Below are positions 7,806 through 15,981 of a stretch of DNA of 19,893 bases, piece after piece (position 1 is the first letter of the stretch; each line of letters opens with the position of its first letter). Both the position numbers and the translations under genes were made by a program. The stretch lies in the NCBI GenBank assembly GCA_014382915.1, contig JACNIV010000179.1, positions 1 to 19,893 of the forward strand. Reading direction: 5' to 3'. The notes beneath the pieces are model-generated. The model was not told where the DNA came from. It saw only the letters and a list, made by a program, of their open reading frames with translations, and searched no databases. The DNA is from Candidatus Cloacimonadota bacterium (GTDB lineage: Bacteria; Cloacimonadota; Cloacimonadia; Cloacimonadales; TCS61).

Positions 7806-7874
7806 AATTTAGGGTTTTTTTTAATCCCTTTTGTTTTTTTAAAATCCACTTCTATGCTTCACGGTAACACCTAT

Positions 7875-7889
7875 GCAATCGGTGTGCCA
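7875..7889 (-). promoter_or_regulatory. Sigma-54 (RpoN) promoter for the pilin operon
   Basis: The minus strand reads TTGGCACACCGATTGCAT, containing TGGCAC (7889-7884), a 5-base spacer and TTGC (7878-7875). This matches the -24/-12 consensus TGGCAC-N5-TTGC with both invariant GG and GC pairs in place. Transcription would start near 7863, giving a leader of about 69 bases before the pilin ATG. Such promoters are silent without an AAA+ activator of the NtrC family. One is encoded at 14545-15969, and the regulator cut at the left edge may be another. PilR acts on pilin promoters this way in other bacteria. Confidence 0.88.
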
Positions 7890-7928
7890 ATCTTATTTAT
7901 GCAAATTCAGGAAGCCTGCAATTCATCG

Positions 7929-7951
7929 AAACCTATTTAATAGAAAGGTTT
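7929..7951. repeat. Nested inverted repeat, candidate activator site
   Basis: AAACCT (7929-7934) pairs with AGGTTT (7946-7951). Inside it, CTATT (7933-7937) pairs with AATAG (7939-7943) around a single base. The element lies at about -66 to -88 from the predicted sigma-54 start, a usual distance for a dimeric NtrC-type activator. A second short repeat, AATTCAGG-AAG-CCTG(C)AATT (7904-7923), lies closer. In A/T-rich DNA such repeats can arise by chance, so only the geometry supports a regulatory role. Confidence 0.35.
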
Positions 7952-8070
7952 TAAGTAGGCAAGAAAAATTTTTATTAAATCCTGTATTTAATTTTGTGAT
8001 CTCAGCGAATGTCATAAATGAATTACATAAACTGGTTGTGCGTCAAAAATATATGCCAACCATTGAAATC

Positions 8071-8100
8071 TTGACAAATTATTAACATAGACGATTTAAA
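8071..8100 (+). promoter_or_regulatory. Possible housekeeping promoter of the glycan operon
   Basis: A perfect -35 hexamer TTGACA (8071-8076) is followed after 18 bases by TTTAAA (8095-8100), which matches four of six -10 positions. It lies 27 bases before the ATG at 8128, leaving a very short leader. The spacing and weak -10 make this a tentative call. Many FCB bacteria use a different consensus. Confidence 0.35.
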
Positions 8101-8127
8101 GCTTATGTTGATGTCATTGGGACGTAT

Positions 8128-8544
8128 ATGATAGAGAAGTTTATTAAAGATAAAACAGATAATACTCTGATACAGCTTTTCCGTTATACTTTTGTAGGAA
8201 CAATTGCTTTCGGAGTAGATTTTAGTTTGCTATTTCTATTAACCGAATTTGCCGGGATACATTACCTGGTATCTGCAGCGATCTCTTTTTCACTGGGATT
8301 AGCAACGAATTACATCTTGAGTATTACCTGGGTATTTAATACCAGGAACGTTTCCAATAGATATCTTGAATTTATTATTTTCGGAATTATCGGGATAGTT
8401 GGACTGGGGATGAATGAACTGATAATATGGAGTTGTACCGAATACCTGCATTTTTATTATTTAGTTTCCAAGATCGTATCGACGGTTGTGGTTTATTTAT
8501 GGAATTTCTTTGCCAGAAAAAAGTTACTTTTCCATTCACGATGA
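8128..8544 (+). CDS. GtrA-family membrane protein (putative polyprenyl-phosphate-sugar flippase)
   Basis: This 138-residue protein has four hydrophobic helices (about 18-40, 45-64, 80-101, 108-128). The family motifs are present: LFRYTFVGTIAFGVDF (17-32), LGLATNYILSITWVF (56-70) and WNFFARKKLLF (125-135). GtrA proteins are thought to move polyprenyl-phosphate-linked sugars across the inner membrane for use by GT-C glycosyltransferases, of which two lie downstream. It is the first gene of the rightward operon. Its length is normal. The ribosome site is weak. The stop overlaps the GAGGT ribosome site of the next gene, so the two are probably coupled. Flipping of a lipid-linked sugar is a family inference and the sugar is unknown. 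Confidence 0.88.
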   Translation: MIEKFIKDKTDNTLIQLFRYTFVGTIAFGVDFSLLFLLTEFAGIHYLVSAAISFSLGLATNYILSITWVFNTRNVSNRYLEFIIFGIIGIVGLGMNELIIWSCTEYLHFYYLVSKIVSTVVVYLWNFFARKKLLFHSR

Positions 8545-8550
8545 GGTAAG

Positions 8551-10530
8551 ATGATATTTTTAAAGAAAGTTTACAAGTATTTTTGTTTAGTATTATTCAT
8601 TTCAATAATAGCTGGAATACTGGAATCGGGTATTGTATATACCCTGGCGAATGTGTTTCGTCTTTCCAGGACATTGTTTGAGATCAGACATTTAATTGTA
8701 CTTTCCGCTATTTCTTCGATTATATGGTTTATTATATTTGCCATTATCAGCTTGTTCTGGATTTTGATATTGGAATTAAAAAAAGCTTTTTGTTACCTGC
8801 TGGCAATAATTCCAATATTAGCTTTTATGTTTTTAATTTTACTGGATATATCAAGTTGGAAATTTTATTTCAGGAATAGTTTTTTTCTTATAAATAACTC
8901 AATTGTTTTTGCTCTATCGAATTTCCGATTGCTATTTTTACATTTCTTTCAAACAAGCCTTGGTTTGATAATTATGTTATTCTTTATTATGTTATCAGGA
9001 AGTTTGCTGGTAAATTTTGTGCTCATGAATTTCAGGGAAAAATATAAGAAATTCGATCTAAAGTTCTATCAGGTTGGCATAATTATTATTGGCTTATTGT
9101 GCATTCTTTTGATTAACTTCAATATTGAAAAAGAAAAATTCCATCCTTTTTTAAGTGCGCTGAATACAGTAAATCAGTCTCAGAATATAGATGAAACAGC
9201 ATTACTGTCATTAATGACCCCCAAGCTGAACAACCAAATACATGCTGAAACAATTTCTTCTAAATCAGCGAATGAGCCTGTAATTGTAATCATGATAGAA
9301 TCTATGAGAATGGATCTGATAAACGTTGACCCAAGCCCGATCCCATTTATGAAAAGCTTGATCTCTCAATCTTTCTTTTTTGATAAATCGTATGCTACAT
9401 CCACACATTCAAACTATTCAGATATTTCTATCTGGTATTCTCGTTATCCCCTGCGGGCAGATTTTCGCGAGCCGTATTCAAAACATTCTCCTTATCGCGG
9501 CATTTCAATTTTTGAATATTTTAACATGAATAATTATAAAACTGGATATATATCATCTCAAAACGAGAAATGGGGAGATATGATCAATTGGTTAGAAGAT
9601 AAAGGCATCGATTATTTCTATCATTCCGAAAATTACGATAAAAAAACATGGTATAATAAAGATGATAAAAGAGGATTGGGCAGATTAATAAAAGAAAAAA
9701 TAGCAACTGCAGGAAAAATCGAAGATTCTGAAACTTTAAGAATTGCAAAAAATTGGATTGCAGATTTATCTGATTCCGAATCATTCTTTCTGGGTATGAA
9801 TCTGCAAAATACCCATTTTAATTATTTGATCCCTGAAGGTGGGGAAGAACCATTCCAACCCAGCGATATCGATTTTCCCATGGTTTACTCTGATTGGCCA
9901 GAAGATAAAGCAGTTCATGTGCGAAATCGATATTATAACGCTTTCTTCAACCTTGATAAATTGATTAATGATTTTGTTGATTTCCTGAGAAAGGAAGGAA
10001 TATGGGATAATTGCTATTTCGTTATTATTGGGGATAGCGGTGAAGCATTTTATGAACATGGTTTCGCTAATCATTCAGGTACAATGTACGATGAAATTAT
10101 TCGAACATTTACCCTTATAAAACCTCCAAAAGGTATTGCCACTTCAATTATAGAAAATCCGATCAGCCATATTGATCTGTTTCCCACACTGCTCGATCTA
10201 ATGAAATTACAAATACCCGATTCTTTTCAGGGATTTTCTGTATTTTCCGATATTGAACCACGTCATATTTTTGTTCATAATAATATCTTTGTATGGCAGG
10301 ACGGGATCGTGGAATGGCCCTGGAAATTAGTCAAAACATATCATCCCCTTAATGAAAGGATAATGTTTAATTTGGAAAATGATCCGGAAGAGATTAACGA
10401 TGTCGTTTCAGTATATCTGGATAAAGCCAATGAACTGGAGAACATGATTGATTTCTGGCATAGCGCTCAATTGGAATATTATCAGAAACCTGAATACTAT
10501 ATAAAATATAATCCACCCAGAATTCCTTGA
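8551..10530 (+). CDS. Membrane-anchored sulfatase-fold enzyme (LtaS-like phosphotransferase or hydrolase)
   Basis: This 659-residue protein has five N-terminal membrane helices (about 10-32, 46-72, 78-100, 134-158, 174-190), then an alkaline-phosphatase/sulfatase-fold domain (about 243-570) expected outside the membrane. Visible motifs are VIVIMIESMRMD (244-255, metal ligand Glu250), ATSTHSNYSD (282-291, carrying the probable Thr/Ser nucleophile), GDSGEAFYEHG (494-504, with metal-binding Asp495 and His503) and ISHIDLFPTLLDL (538-550). The architecture is that of lipoteichoic-acid synthase, OpgB and phosphoethanolamine transferases, which move phosphoglycerol or phosphoethanolamine from phospholipid to a glycan or protein. 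The Cys-x-Pro-x-Arg site of true sulfatases is absent, which favours a phosphotransferase. It sits between a flippase and sugar enzymes, so decoration of a surface glycan is likely. The substrate is unknown. Confidence 0.85.
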   Translation: MIFLKKVYKYFCLVLFISIIAGILESGIVYTLANVFRLSRTLFEIRHLIVLSAISSIIWFIIFAIISLFWILILELKKAFCYLLAIIPILAFMFLILLDISSWKFYFRNSFFLINNSIVFALSNFRLLFLHFFQTSLGLIIMLFFIMLSGSLLVNFVLMNFREKYKKFDLKFYQVGIIIIGLLCILLINFNIEKEKFHPFLSALNTVNQSQNIDETALLSLMTPKLNNQIHAETISSKSANEPVIVIMIESMRMDLINVDPSPIPFMKSLISQSFFFDKSYATSTHSNYSDISIWYSRYPLRADFREPYSKHSPYRGISIFEYFNMNNYKTGYISSQNEKWGDMINWLEDKGIDYFYHSENYDKKTWYNKDDKRGLGRLIKEKIATAGKIEDSETLRIAKNWIADLSDSESFFLGMNLQNTHFNYLIPEGGEEPFQPSDIDFPMVYSDWPEDKAVHVRNRYYNAFFNLDKLINDFVDFLRKEGIWDNCYFVIIGDSGEAFYEHGFANHSGTMYDEIIRTFTLIKPPKGIATSIIENPISHIDLFPTLLDLMKLQIPDSFQGFSVFSDIEPRHIFVHNNIFVWQDGIVEWPWKLVKTYHPLNERIMFNLENDPEEINDVVSVYLDKANELENMIDFWHSAQLEYYQKPEYYIKYNPPRIP

Positions 10531-10547
10531 GACTACAATGAAGAATT

Positions 10548-12128
10548 ATGAATGAAAAAGCAAAAACAGCAATAATCATCGGAGCAGGACCTGCCGGCCT
10601 TACTGCTGCCTATGAATTATTACAGAAAACCGATATTGTTCCTTTTGTATTTGAAGCTTCCGGTGATATCGGCGGAATATCTAAAACTATAAATTATAAA
10701 GGCAACAGGATCGATCTTGGCGGGCACAGGTTTTTCTCTAAATCAGAAAGAGTAATGAAATGGTGGCAGAATATTCTTCCGCTTCAGGGAGCTCCTTCAA
10801 AAGACGATTTATTGCTCGATAGGAATATTCCTCTTTCAAAAGAAACGAATGCACCCAACCCGCAGAAGCAGGATGAAGTTATGCTGGTTCGAAGCAGACT
10901 CTCCAGGATATTTTTCCTCAGGAGATTCTTTGATTATCCGATCTCCCTGAACCTGAAGACCCTTCAAAATTTAGGAATATTCAGGATCATCAGGATCGCG
11001 TGGAGCTACTTGACTATCCGTCTTTTTCCCATCAAAAAAGAAAAAAACCTGGAAGATTTCTTTACTAACAGGTTTGGAAAGGAGCTTTATCTTACCTTCT
11101 TTAAAGATTACACAGAAAAAGTGTGGGGAGTTCCCTGCAGTAATATAAAACCGGAGTGGGGAGCTCAACGTATAAAAGGTCTTTCCATTACAAAAGCAAT
11201 AATTCATGCACTAAAGAATATCTTTTCAAAAGATGAGTCTTTAGATCAAAAGAAAACCCAAACCAGTTTGATAGAACAATTCCTTTATCCCAAATATGGA
11301 CCAGGGCAGCTCTGGGAAAAAGTTGCAGAATTAATTTCTGAAAAAGGGGGAGAAGTAAACCTGAATCAGAAAGTCATCGGTATCGAGATAGATGAGAACA
11401 GAATAACCGGCGTTACCATCCGCAACGAAAAAACCGGAAATGAATTCAAAATGAAAGGCGACTACTTTTTCTCATGCATGCCTGTGAAAGAGTTGATCGA
11501 AGAAATGGATAAAAATGTTCCCAAAGAAGTAAGAAAAATATCTGAAGGGCTGATCTATCGGGACTTTGTTACTGTGGGGCTTCTCCTGAAAAAAATGAAG
11601 ATAAAGAATGAAACGAAACTCAAAACAATGAACAATATCGTTCCTGATAACTGGATATACATCCAGGAACGAGATGTGAAAGTGGGAAGACTTCAGATCT
11701 TCAATAACTGGAGTCCGTATATGGTTAAAGATGATAGCAATGTTTGGATAGGCCTGGAATATTTCTGCAATGAAGGTGATGAACTGTGGAGTATGGCAGA
11801 TAAAGATTTGGCGGAATTTGCGATCGATGAGTTCTGTAAAATTGATCTGATAGAAAAAGAAGATGTCCTGGACAGTGTTGTTATCAGGATGCCTAAAACC
11901 TATCCGGCTTATTTTGGAAGTTATGATAAGTTTTATAAAATCCGGGAGTTCACCGATAAATTCGAGAACCTGTTTTTGATCGGTAGGAACGGAATGCACC
12001 GTTATAACAATCAGGATCATTCGATGCTCACCGCAATGATGGCCGTGGAAAATATTGTTAATAATATCAAAACTAAAGATAATATCTGGGAAGTAAATAC
12101 TGAGAAGGATTATCATGAAGAAAAATGA
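10548..12128 (+). CDS. FAD-dependent oxidoreductase, UDP-galactopyranose-mutase/protoporphyrinogen-oxidase-like
   Basis: This 526-residue soluble flavoprotein has an N-terminal Rossmann motif [15 protein letters not shown] (10-24), the ribose-binding acid Glu36 at the end of the second strand, and [16 protein letters not shown] (55-70), a hallmark of this amine-oxidase-like family. Near the C-terminus, [19 protein letters not shown] closes the FAD site. Relatives occur in polysaccharide clusters beside GtrA and glycosyltransferase genes, often annotated only as NAD(P)/FAD-dependent oxidoreductase, and share the fold of UDP-galactopyranose mutase. It may therefore act on a nucleotide- or lipid-linked sugar, but no substrate can be read from the sequence. 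It starts 17 bases after the sulfatase-fold gene with a weak ribosome site. Its last 14 bases overlap the next gene. Confidence 0.85.
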   Translation: MNEKAKTAIIIGAGPAGLTAAYELLQKTDIVPFVFEASGDIGGISKTINYKGNRIDLGGHRFFSKSERVMKWWQNILPLQGAPSKDDLLLDRNIPLSKETNAPNPQKQDEVMLVRSRLSRIFFLRRFFDYPISLNLKTLQNLGIFRIIRIAWSYLTIRLFPIKKEKNLEDFFTNRFGKELYLTFFKDYTEKVWGVPCSNIKPEWGAQRIKGLSITKAIIHALKNIFSKDESLDQKKTQTSLIEQFLYPKYGPGQLWEKVAELISEKGGEVNLNQKVIGIEIDENRITGVTIRNEKTGNEFKMKGDYFFSCMPVKELIEEMDKNVPKEVRKISEGLIYRDFVTVGLLLKKMKIKNETKLKTMNNIVPDNWIYIQERDVKVGRLQIFNNWSPYMVKDDSNVWIGLEYFCNEGDELWSMADKDLAEFAIDEFCKIDLIEKEDVLDSVVIRMPKTYPAYFGSYDKFYKIREFTDKFENLFLIGRNGMHRYNNQDHSMLTAMMAVENIVNNIKTKDNIWEVNTEKDYHEEK

Positions 12129-13260
12129 GATTAATCTACTATTATCATTTTTATTAATAATGTCCATTTTTTTTGCTGTAGTTGGATTTATAAAGGATAT
12201 TGAAAATACATCTCTATTCGGAGGTATGGATTTGAGGAACAGAGTAGTAGGAAGCAGATTAATAAAAGCTGGATATGACCCTTATTTCTTTAAATGGAAT
12301 GACAGCTTTTCTGATTTTTTCCTAGATTCTCGTGATCATCCGAATATTCCTGTAAGCAGGGTTACTGTTCCTCCTACTGTTTTGCAATTACATTCTTTTT
12401 TTTCCGATTTACCTTACAAAATACAACGTTATGCATGGACCTTTATTCAGTGGATATTATTAATTTTAAGTATTTATTTTTTTACTAAATCAGAAAAAAA
12501 TCTCATAAAAACTAAATTAATTTGGATAACAAGTCTTTTTTTTATGGCAGGAAGTTATGTTTTCAGATTACATGTTGAAAGAGGACAGATTTACATTTTA
12601 TTTGTTTTCTTATTTTCTACTGCATATTACATATACCAAGATAAAAATAAATTTAGTTCTATCTTAAGTGGAATCATTATTGGTTATACAACAGCTTTGC
12701 GTCCGCCAATGTGCTTTATTGGAGTTCCATTTCTAATATATAAGAAATGGAGATTTATAGTTGGGCAAATAATTGGTTTTATTATTGGTATACTCACTTC
12801 ATTTATCTTCGTTAATTTCAAAATTTGGAAAAGTTATTTTACTGCTATGGATATTCATGAGAAAGTACATTTGGGTATTCTCAAAATGAGTACTGAAAGA
12901 TATCCGTATATAAATATTGAAGATACAAGAGATCTTTGGATGGGAGCGCAATTGCCTATATCTGATTCATCTATTCAGGGAATGTTTTACAATTTTTTTA
13001 ATATAAGAATACCTTCAAATTCCCTTATAATTGGTTTAATTATATGTTTGATAGTTTTTATTGTTATATTACTGAGATTAAAAATAAAATCAGCGAATAT
13101 GGAAGTTCTATTCTTTTATGGTTCACTGATGGTCCTAATCTCGGAATTTTTCATTCCAGCTGCCAGGTTTTCATATAATAATGTTATCTGGCTTATACCT
13201 CTTTCTTTAATAATTATTAATTCAGAATCTATTCTTTCAACTTTTATTAACAAAAAATGA
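12115..13260 (+). CDS. GT87/DUF2029-type membrane glycosyltransferase, copy 1
   Basis: This 381-residue polytopic protein has roughly nine hydrophobic helices. Conserved blocks shared with the next gene are [12 protein letters not shown] (38-49, with Asp39 in the first outer loop as in GT-C enzymes), [10 protein letters not shown] (53-62), VSRVTVPPT (80-88), ERGQIYILF (155-163), LRPP (195-198) and [13 protein letters not shown] (348-360). GT87 enzymes take a sugar from polyprenyl phosphate on the outer face of the membrane, which fits the GtrA protein upstream. The start overlaps the oxidoreductase by 14 bases with AAGGAT in front. The gene looks more A/T-rich than its neighbours, with many T runs. 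The acceptor and sugar are unknown. Confidence 0.8.
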   Translation: MKKNEINLLLSFLLIMSIFFAVVGFIKDIENTSLFGGMDLRNRVVGSRLIKAGYDPYFFKWNDSFSDFFLDSRDHPNIPVSRVTVPPTVLQLHSFFSDLPYKIQRYAWTFIQWILLILSIYFFTKSEKNLIKTKLIWITSLFFMAGSYVFRLHVERGQIYILFVFLFSTAYYIYQDKNKFSSILSGIIIGYTTALRPPMCFIGVPFLIYKKWRFIVGQIIGFIIGILTSFIFVNFKIWKSYFTAMDIHEKVHLGILKMSTERYPYINIEDTRDLWMGAQLPISDSSIQGMFYNFFNIRIPSNSLIIGLIICLIVFIVILLRLKIKSANMEVLFFYGSLMVLISEFFIPAARFSYNNVIWLIPLSLIIINSESILSTFINKK

Positions 13261-14543
13261 AGAGAAATAAATATATTAAAATATTCGCTGCTGTACTTTT
13301 ATGTTATTCAATTATAATGGCTGCGATCTGTATCAGTTTTGATGTTGTGAACACATTAAAATACGGTGCTATCGATCTCAGGAATCGCGTTGTAGGAGCA
13401 CGACTTTTATTAAAAGGAGAGGATCCATATTATTTTAAATGGAATAATGATACACCCGAATATTATGTAGATGCCAGGGATTTTTTTAAGGACCTTCCGG
13501 TAAGCAGGCTTACTGTACCACCAACTTTTTTATTACTTCATGCTCCTTTTGCTGGGATCCCTTACAAAACTCAGCAGATCCTCTGGGCGATATTTCAATG
13601 GATGATGTTAATTTTTATGATTGTTATTTTTTCCAAAATAACAGATTCGGATATAAGATCAAAGATAATATGGATAATCGGTTTATTACTTATTGCAGGA
13701 AGTTTTTTCTGGCGTCTCTATATTGAAAAGGGGCAAGTTTACATACTTTTTGCATTTTTGATTGTATTAGCCTATTGGATATCGAAAAAAGATTTTAAAT
13801 ACAATTTACTTATAGCTGGCATAATTCTTGGTTTTACATTGAGTTTAAGACCTCCTGTAATATTAATGAGTATTCCTTTTCTTATTTATCGGAAATGGAA
13901 AGTAATAGTCGGAGGGATCATCGGAATAATTATTGGAATTGCTTCCTCATTTATAACTGCAGATTTCAGTATATGGCAAAATTATTTTTCTGCAATGAAA
14001 ATTCATGAATTATTCCATCTGGGTATTATTCAATCATCAATATCATTACATCCGAATTTCAATATGATCGAAGGTGTAAAAAATTCCGTCATTTCCGGTA
14101 ATCTTCCCATGATAGATTCATCTTTCCAGGAACTATTCAGAAGGTATCTGAATGTACAAGTACATTCCAATATTTTGTGGATATCGCTTATAATTGTAAT
14201 TCTATTATTTTCTATTTTTCTTTTTAGAAAAAGGAAACAGGATGTTTCAATAGAAATGATCTTTTTTATTGGTTTAACATTAGTATTTCTAAGCGAGTTC
14301 TTTCTTCCTGCAGCCCGGCTTTCTTATAACAATGTGATCTGGCTGCCACTTCTTTCGTTTGTTATTATCATTCCAAAAGATTTGAAAAAGTTGCTTAATT
14401 TTAGTTTAATATTTCTGTTCTCGGCGTTTTTATTTAATTCACTTTATCGGATATTTTTCAAATTCATTTTATTAGCAGATTTCTGTATGTTGCTCTATGT
14501 CATTATCATGATGTTTTATCTCTTTAAGAAAGAGGCTGATTAG
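13257..14543 (+). CDS. GT87/DUF2029-type membrane glycosyltransferase, copy 2
   Basis: This 428-residue polytopic protein is a full-length paralog of the preceding gene, overlapping it by ATGA (start on stop). Matching blocks are [12 protein letters not shown] (39-50, Asp40), GEDPYYFKWNN (54-64), VSRLTVPPT (82-90), IEKGQVYILF (156-165), SLRPP (196-200) and [13 protein letters not shown] (351-363). It is about 45 residues longer at the C-terminus, adding one or two more membrane helices. Two adjacent copies suggest successive sugar additions or different acceptors from the same lipid-linked donor. It is the last gene of the rightward operon, and its TAG stop is one base from the stop of the convergent regulator gene. 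Confidence 0.8.
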   Translation: MKRNKYIKIFAAVLLCYSIIMAAICISFDVVNTLKYGAIDLRNRVVGARLLLKGEDPYYFKWNNDTPEYYVDARDFFKDLPVSRLTVPPTFLLLHAPFAGIPYKTQQILWAIFQWMMLIFMIVIFSKITDSDIRSKIIWIIGLLLIAGSFFWRLYIEKGQVYILFAFLIVLAYWISKKDFKYNLLIAGIILGFTLSLRPPVILMSIPFLIYRKWKVIVGGIIGIIIGIASSFITADFSIWQNYFSAMKIHELFHLGIIQSSISLHPNFNMIEGVKNSVISGNLPMIDSSFQELFRRYLNVQVHSNILWISLIIVILLFSIFLFRKRKQDVSIEMIFFIGLTLVFLSEFFLPAARLSYNNVIWLPLLSFVIIIPKDLKKLLNFSLIFLFSAFLFNSLYRIFFKFILLADFCMLLYVIIMMFYLFKKEAD

Positions 14544-14544
14544 A

Positions 14545-15969
14545 TTACTTAGTTATTCTGAAACTATTGGGATCGAGATCATATTTTTTAAATTTTTCGT
14601 ATAAATTCTGCCTTTTAATATCAGATATCTTGGATGCTTTTGTAACGTCACCCTGGCATTTGTTCATCAGGCTTTCTATGTAAGTTTTTTCAAATATATC
14701 TTTTGCAGTAGAGAATTGAAGATTATCATAATTCCTAGTATATCCTCGGTCATTTTGTTTATGAGTTATATTTATACTGGAAGGCAGGTCTTCAGACAAG
14801 ATCGTATCATGATTTGCAAGTGCTACGGCATGTTCAATGGCATTTCTTAATTCTCTTATGTTACCTTTCCATTCATTACTGCTCAGAATAGAAAAAACCG
14901 CATCGGATATTTTCAGGTCTGGTTTATTGTATTTCTTGCAGAATTCGGTTACGAACGTTTTTGTTAATAATTTAATATCTTCCATTCGTTCCCTCAGAGG
15001 AGGAATGTGAATGTTTATTACATTCAGCCTGTAATAAAGGTCATCACGGAGTTTCCCATTAATAATTTCTTCTTCTAAATCTTTGTTTGTTGAAGCAATT
15101 ATTCTCACATCTACAGAAATATCGTTTTCTCCCCCCACTTGGCGGATAACACCCTTTTCCAAAGCTCTTAACAATTTTACCTGGAATTCAGGACTGGTTT
15201 CGGTTATTTCATCCAGGAAAAGTGTACCACCATCTGCTTCCTGAAAATAACCAATTTTATCGCGGATAGCGCTGGTAAACGAGCCTTTTTTATGCCCGAA
15301 AAGAGCGCTTTCTAAAAGATTTTCCGGAAGGCTACCACAATTCACTGCAACAAATTTCTTGTTTTTCCGGTTACTGTTCTTATAGATCAATTCGGCAAAT
15401 AGTTCTTTACCAACACCAGTTTCTCCAGTGATAAGAATAGTAGTATCCAGCGGAGCGATACGTTTTATTTTTTCTAAACGTTGCTGGATAGCTAAACTAT
15501 TACCTACAATATGAGCTCTGTCAAATTCATGATCCAGGATAGAACGCAAACGTTTTATTTCTTCTGTCTGCCATTTGATCTTGAGGATCTTTTCTATCAT
15601 CAATTTAAGTAGATCCAGGTCTTCCACAGGTTTCTCTATGAATTCGTCAGCGCCTAGCTTCATTGCTTCTACAGCCATTTCGATGGAAGCTTTACCGCTT
15701 ATGACCATCACTGCAATTTGAGGCCAATTCTTCTTAATAGTCTTTAGAAGTTCCAGCCCATCTTCACCGGGCATAACAAGGTCGGTAAGTGCAATGTGAT
15801 AATCATTATTCTTTATTTTTTCCACTGCAACAAATGCAGATTCTGCAGTATCGATGTAATAATCTTCTTCCAACTGACGCTTAAAGATGTCTCGTGTATC
15901 CTGTTCATCATCAACAATAAGAATTCGTGCCTTTTTACTTTCATTATTGTTTTGTGTGTTAGTTGTCAT
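14545..15969 (-). CDS. NtrC-family response regulator, sigma-54 activator
   Basis: This 474-residue protein has a receiver domain (about 14-130; acidic pocket Asp20-Asp21, phosphoacceptor Asp63, Lys113), an AAA+ sigma-54-interaction domain (about 152-385) and a Fis-type helix-turn-helix (about 438-466). The AAA+ domain shows Walker A GETGVGKE (182-189), the sigma-54 contact loop GSFTSA (229-234, in place of GAFTGA), Walker B GGTLFLDE (247-254) and the arginine region YYRLNVINIHIPPLRER (312-328). Phe and Thr of the loop, the residues most needed for sigma-54 contact, are kept. It should open sigma-54 promoters such as the one before the pilin. The ribosome site AAGGAAGG precedes ATG 15969, 12 bases after the kinase gene, so that kinase is its likely partner. 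Confidence 0.94.
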   Translation of the reverse strand: MTTNTQNNNESKKARILIVDDEQDTRDIFKRQLEEDYYIDTAESAFVAVEKIKNNDYHIALTDLVMPGEDGLELLKTIKKNWPQIAVMVISGKASIEMAVEAMKLGADEFIEKPVEDLDLLKLMIEKILKIKWQTEEIKRLRSILDHEFDRAHIVGNSLAIQQRLEKIKRIAPLDTTILITGETGVGKELFAELIYKNSNRKNKKFVAVNCGSLPENLLESALFGHKKGSFTSAIRDKIGYFQEADGGTLFLDEITETSPEFQVKLLRALEKGVIRQVGGENDISVDVRIIASTNKDLEEEIINGKLRDDLYYRLNVINIHIPPLRERMEDIKLLTKTFVTEFCKKYNKPDLKISDAVFSILSSNEWKGNIRELRNAIEHAVALANHDTILSEDLPSSINITHKQNDRGYTRNYDNLQFSTAKDIFEKTYIESLMNKCQGDVTKASKISDIKRQNLYEKFKKYDLDPNSFRITK

Positions 15970-15981
15970 AGATCCTTCCTT

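Larger units (their letters stand above)
7795..8127. other. Divergent intergenic region with no gene
   Basis: These 333 bases separate the pilin operon from the glycan operon. They hold the pilin ribosome site and a leader of about 69 bases, the sigma-54 promoter, two short inverted repeats upstream of it (7904-7923 and 7929-7951) and a weak sigma-70-like promoter for the rightward genes. A 70-codon open frame (7873-8085, plus) runs through the promoter, has no ribosome site and looks non-coding. Confidence 0.8.

Noticed and set aside
7904..7923. AATTCAGG-AAG-CCTG(C)AATT repeat as a Rho-independent terminator
   Set aside because: The loop is only three bases, the stem is interrupted and no T run follows in either direction; kept only as a possible protein site.
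7873..8085. 70-codon open frame on the plus strand in the intergenic region
   Set aside because: It runs across the sigma-54 promoter and inverted repeats, has no ribosome site and shows no recognisable protein features.
8551..10530. Ordinary sulfatase
   Set aside because: The Cys/Ser-x-Pro-x-Arg modification motif is missing and five N-terminal membrane helices match LtaS/OpgB-type phosphotransferases better.
11472..12167. 231-codon open frame on the minus strand, antisense to the FAD oxidoreductase
   Set aside because: It lies wholly opposite well-conserved flavoprotein motifs and the start of the GT87 gene; its Phe/Ile/His-rich translation is typical of a shadow frame in A/T-rich DNA.
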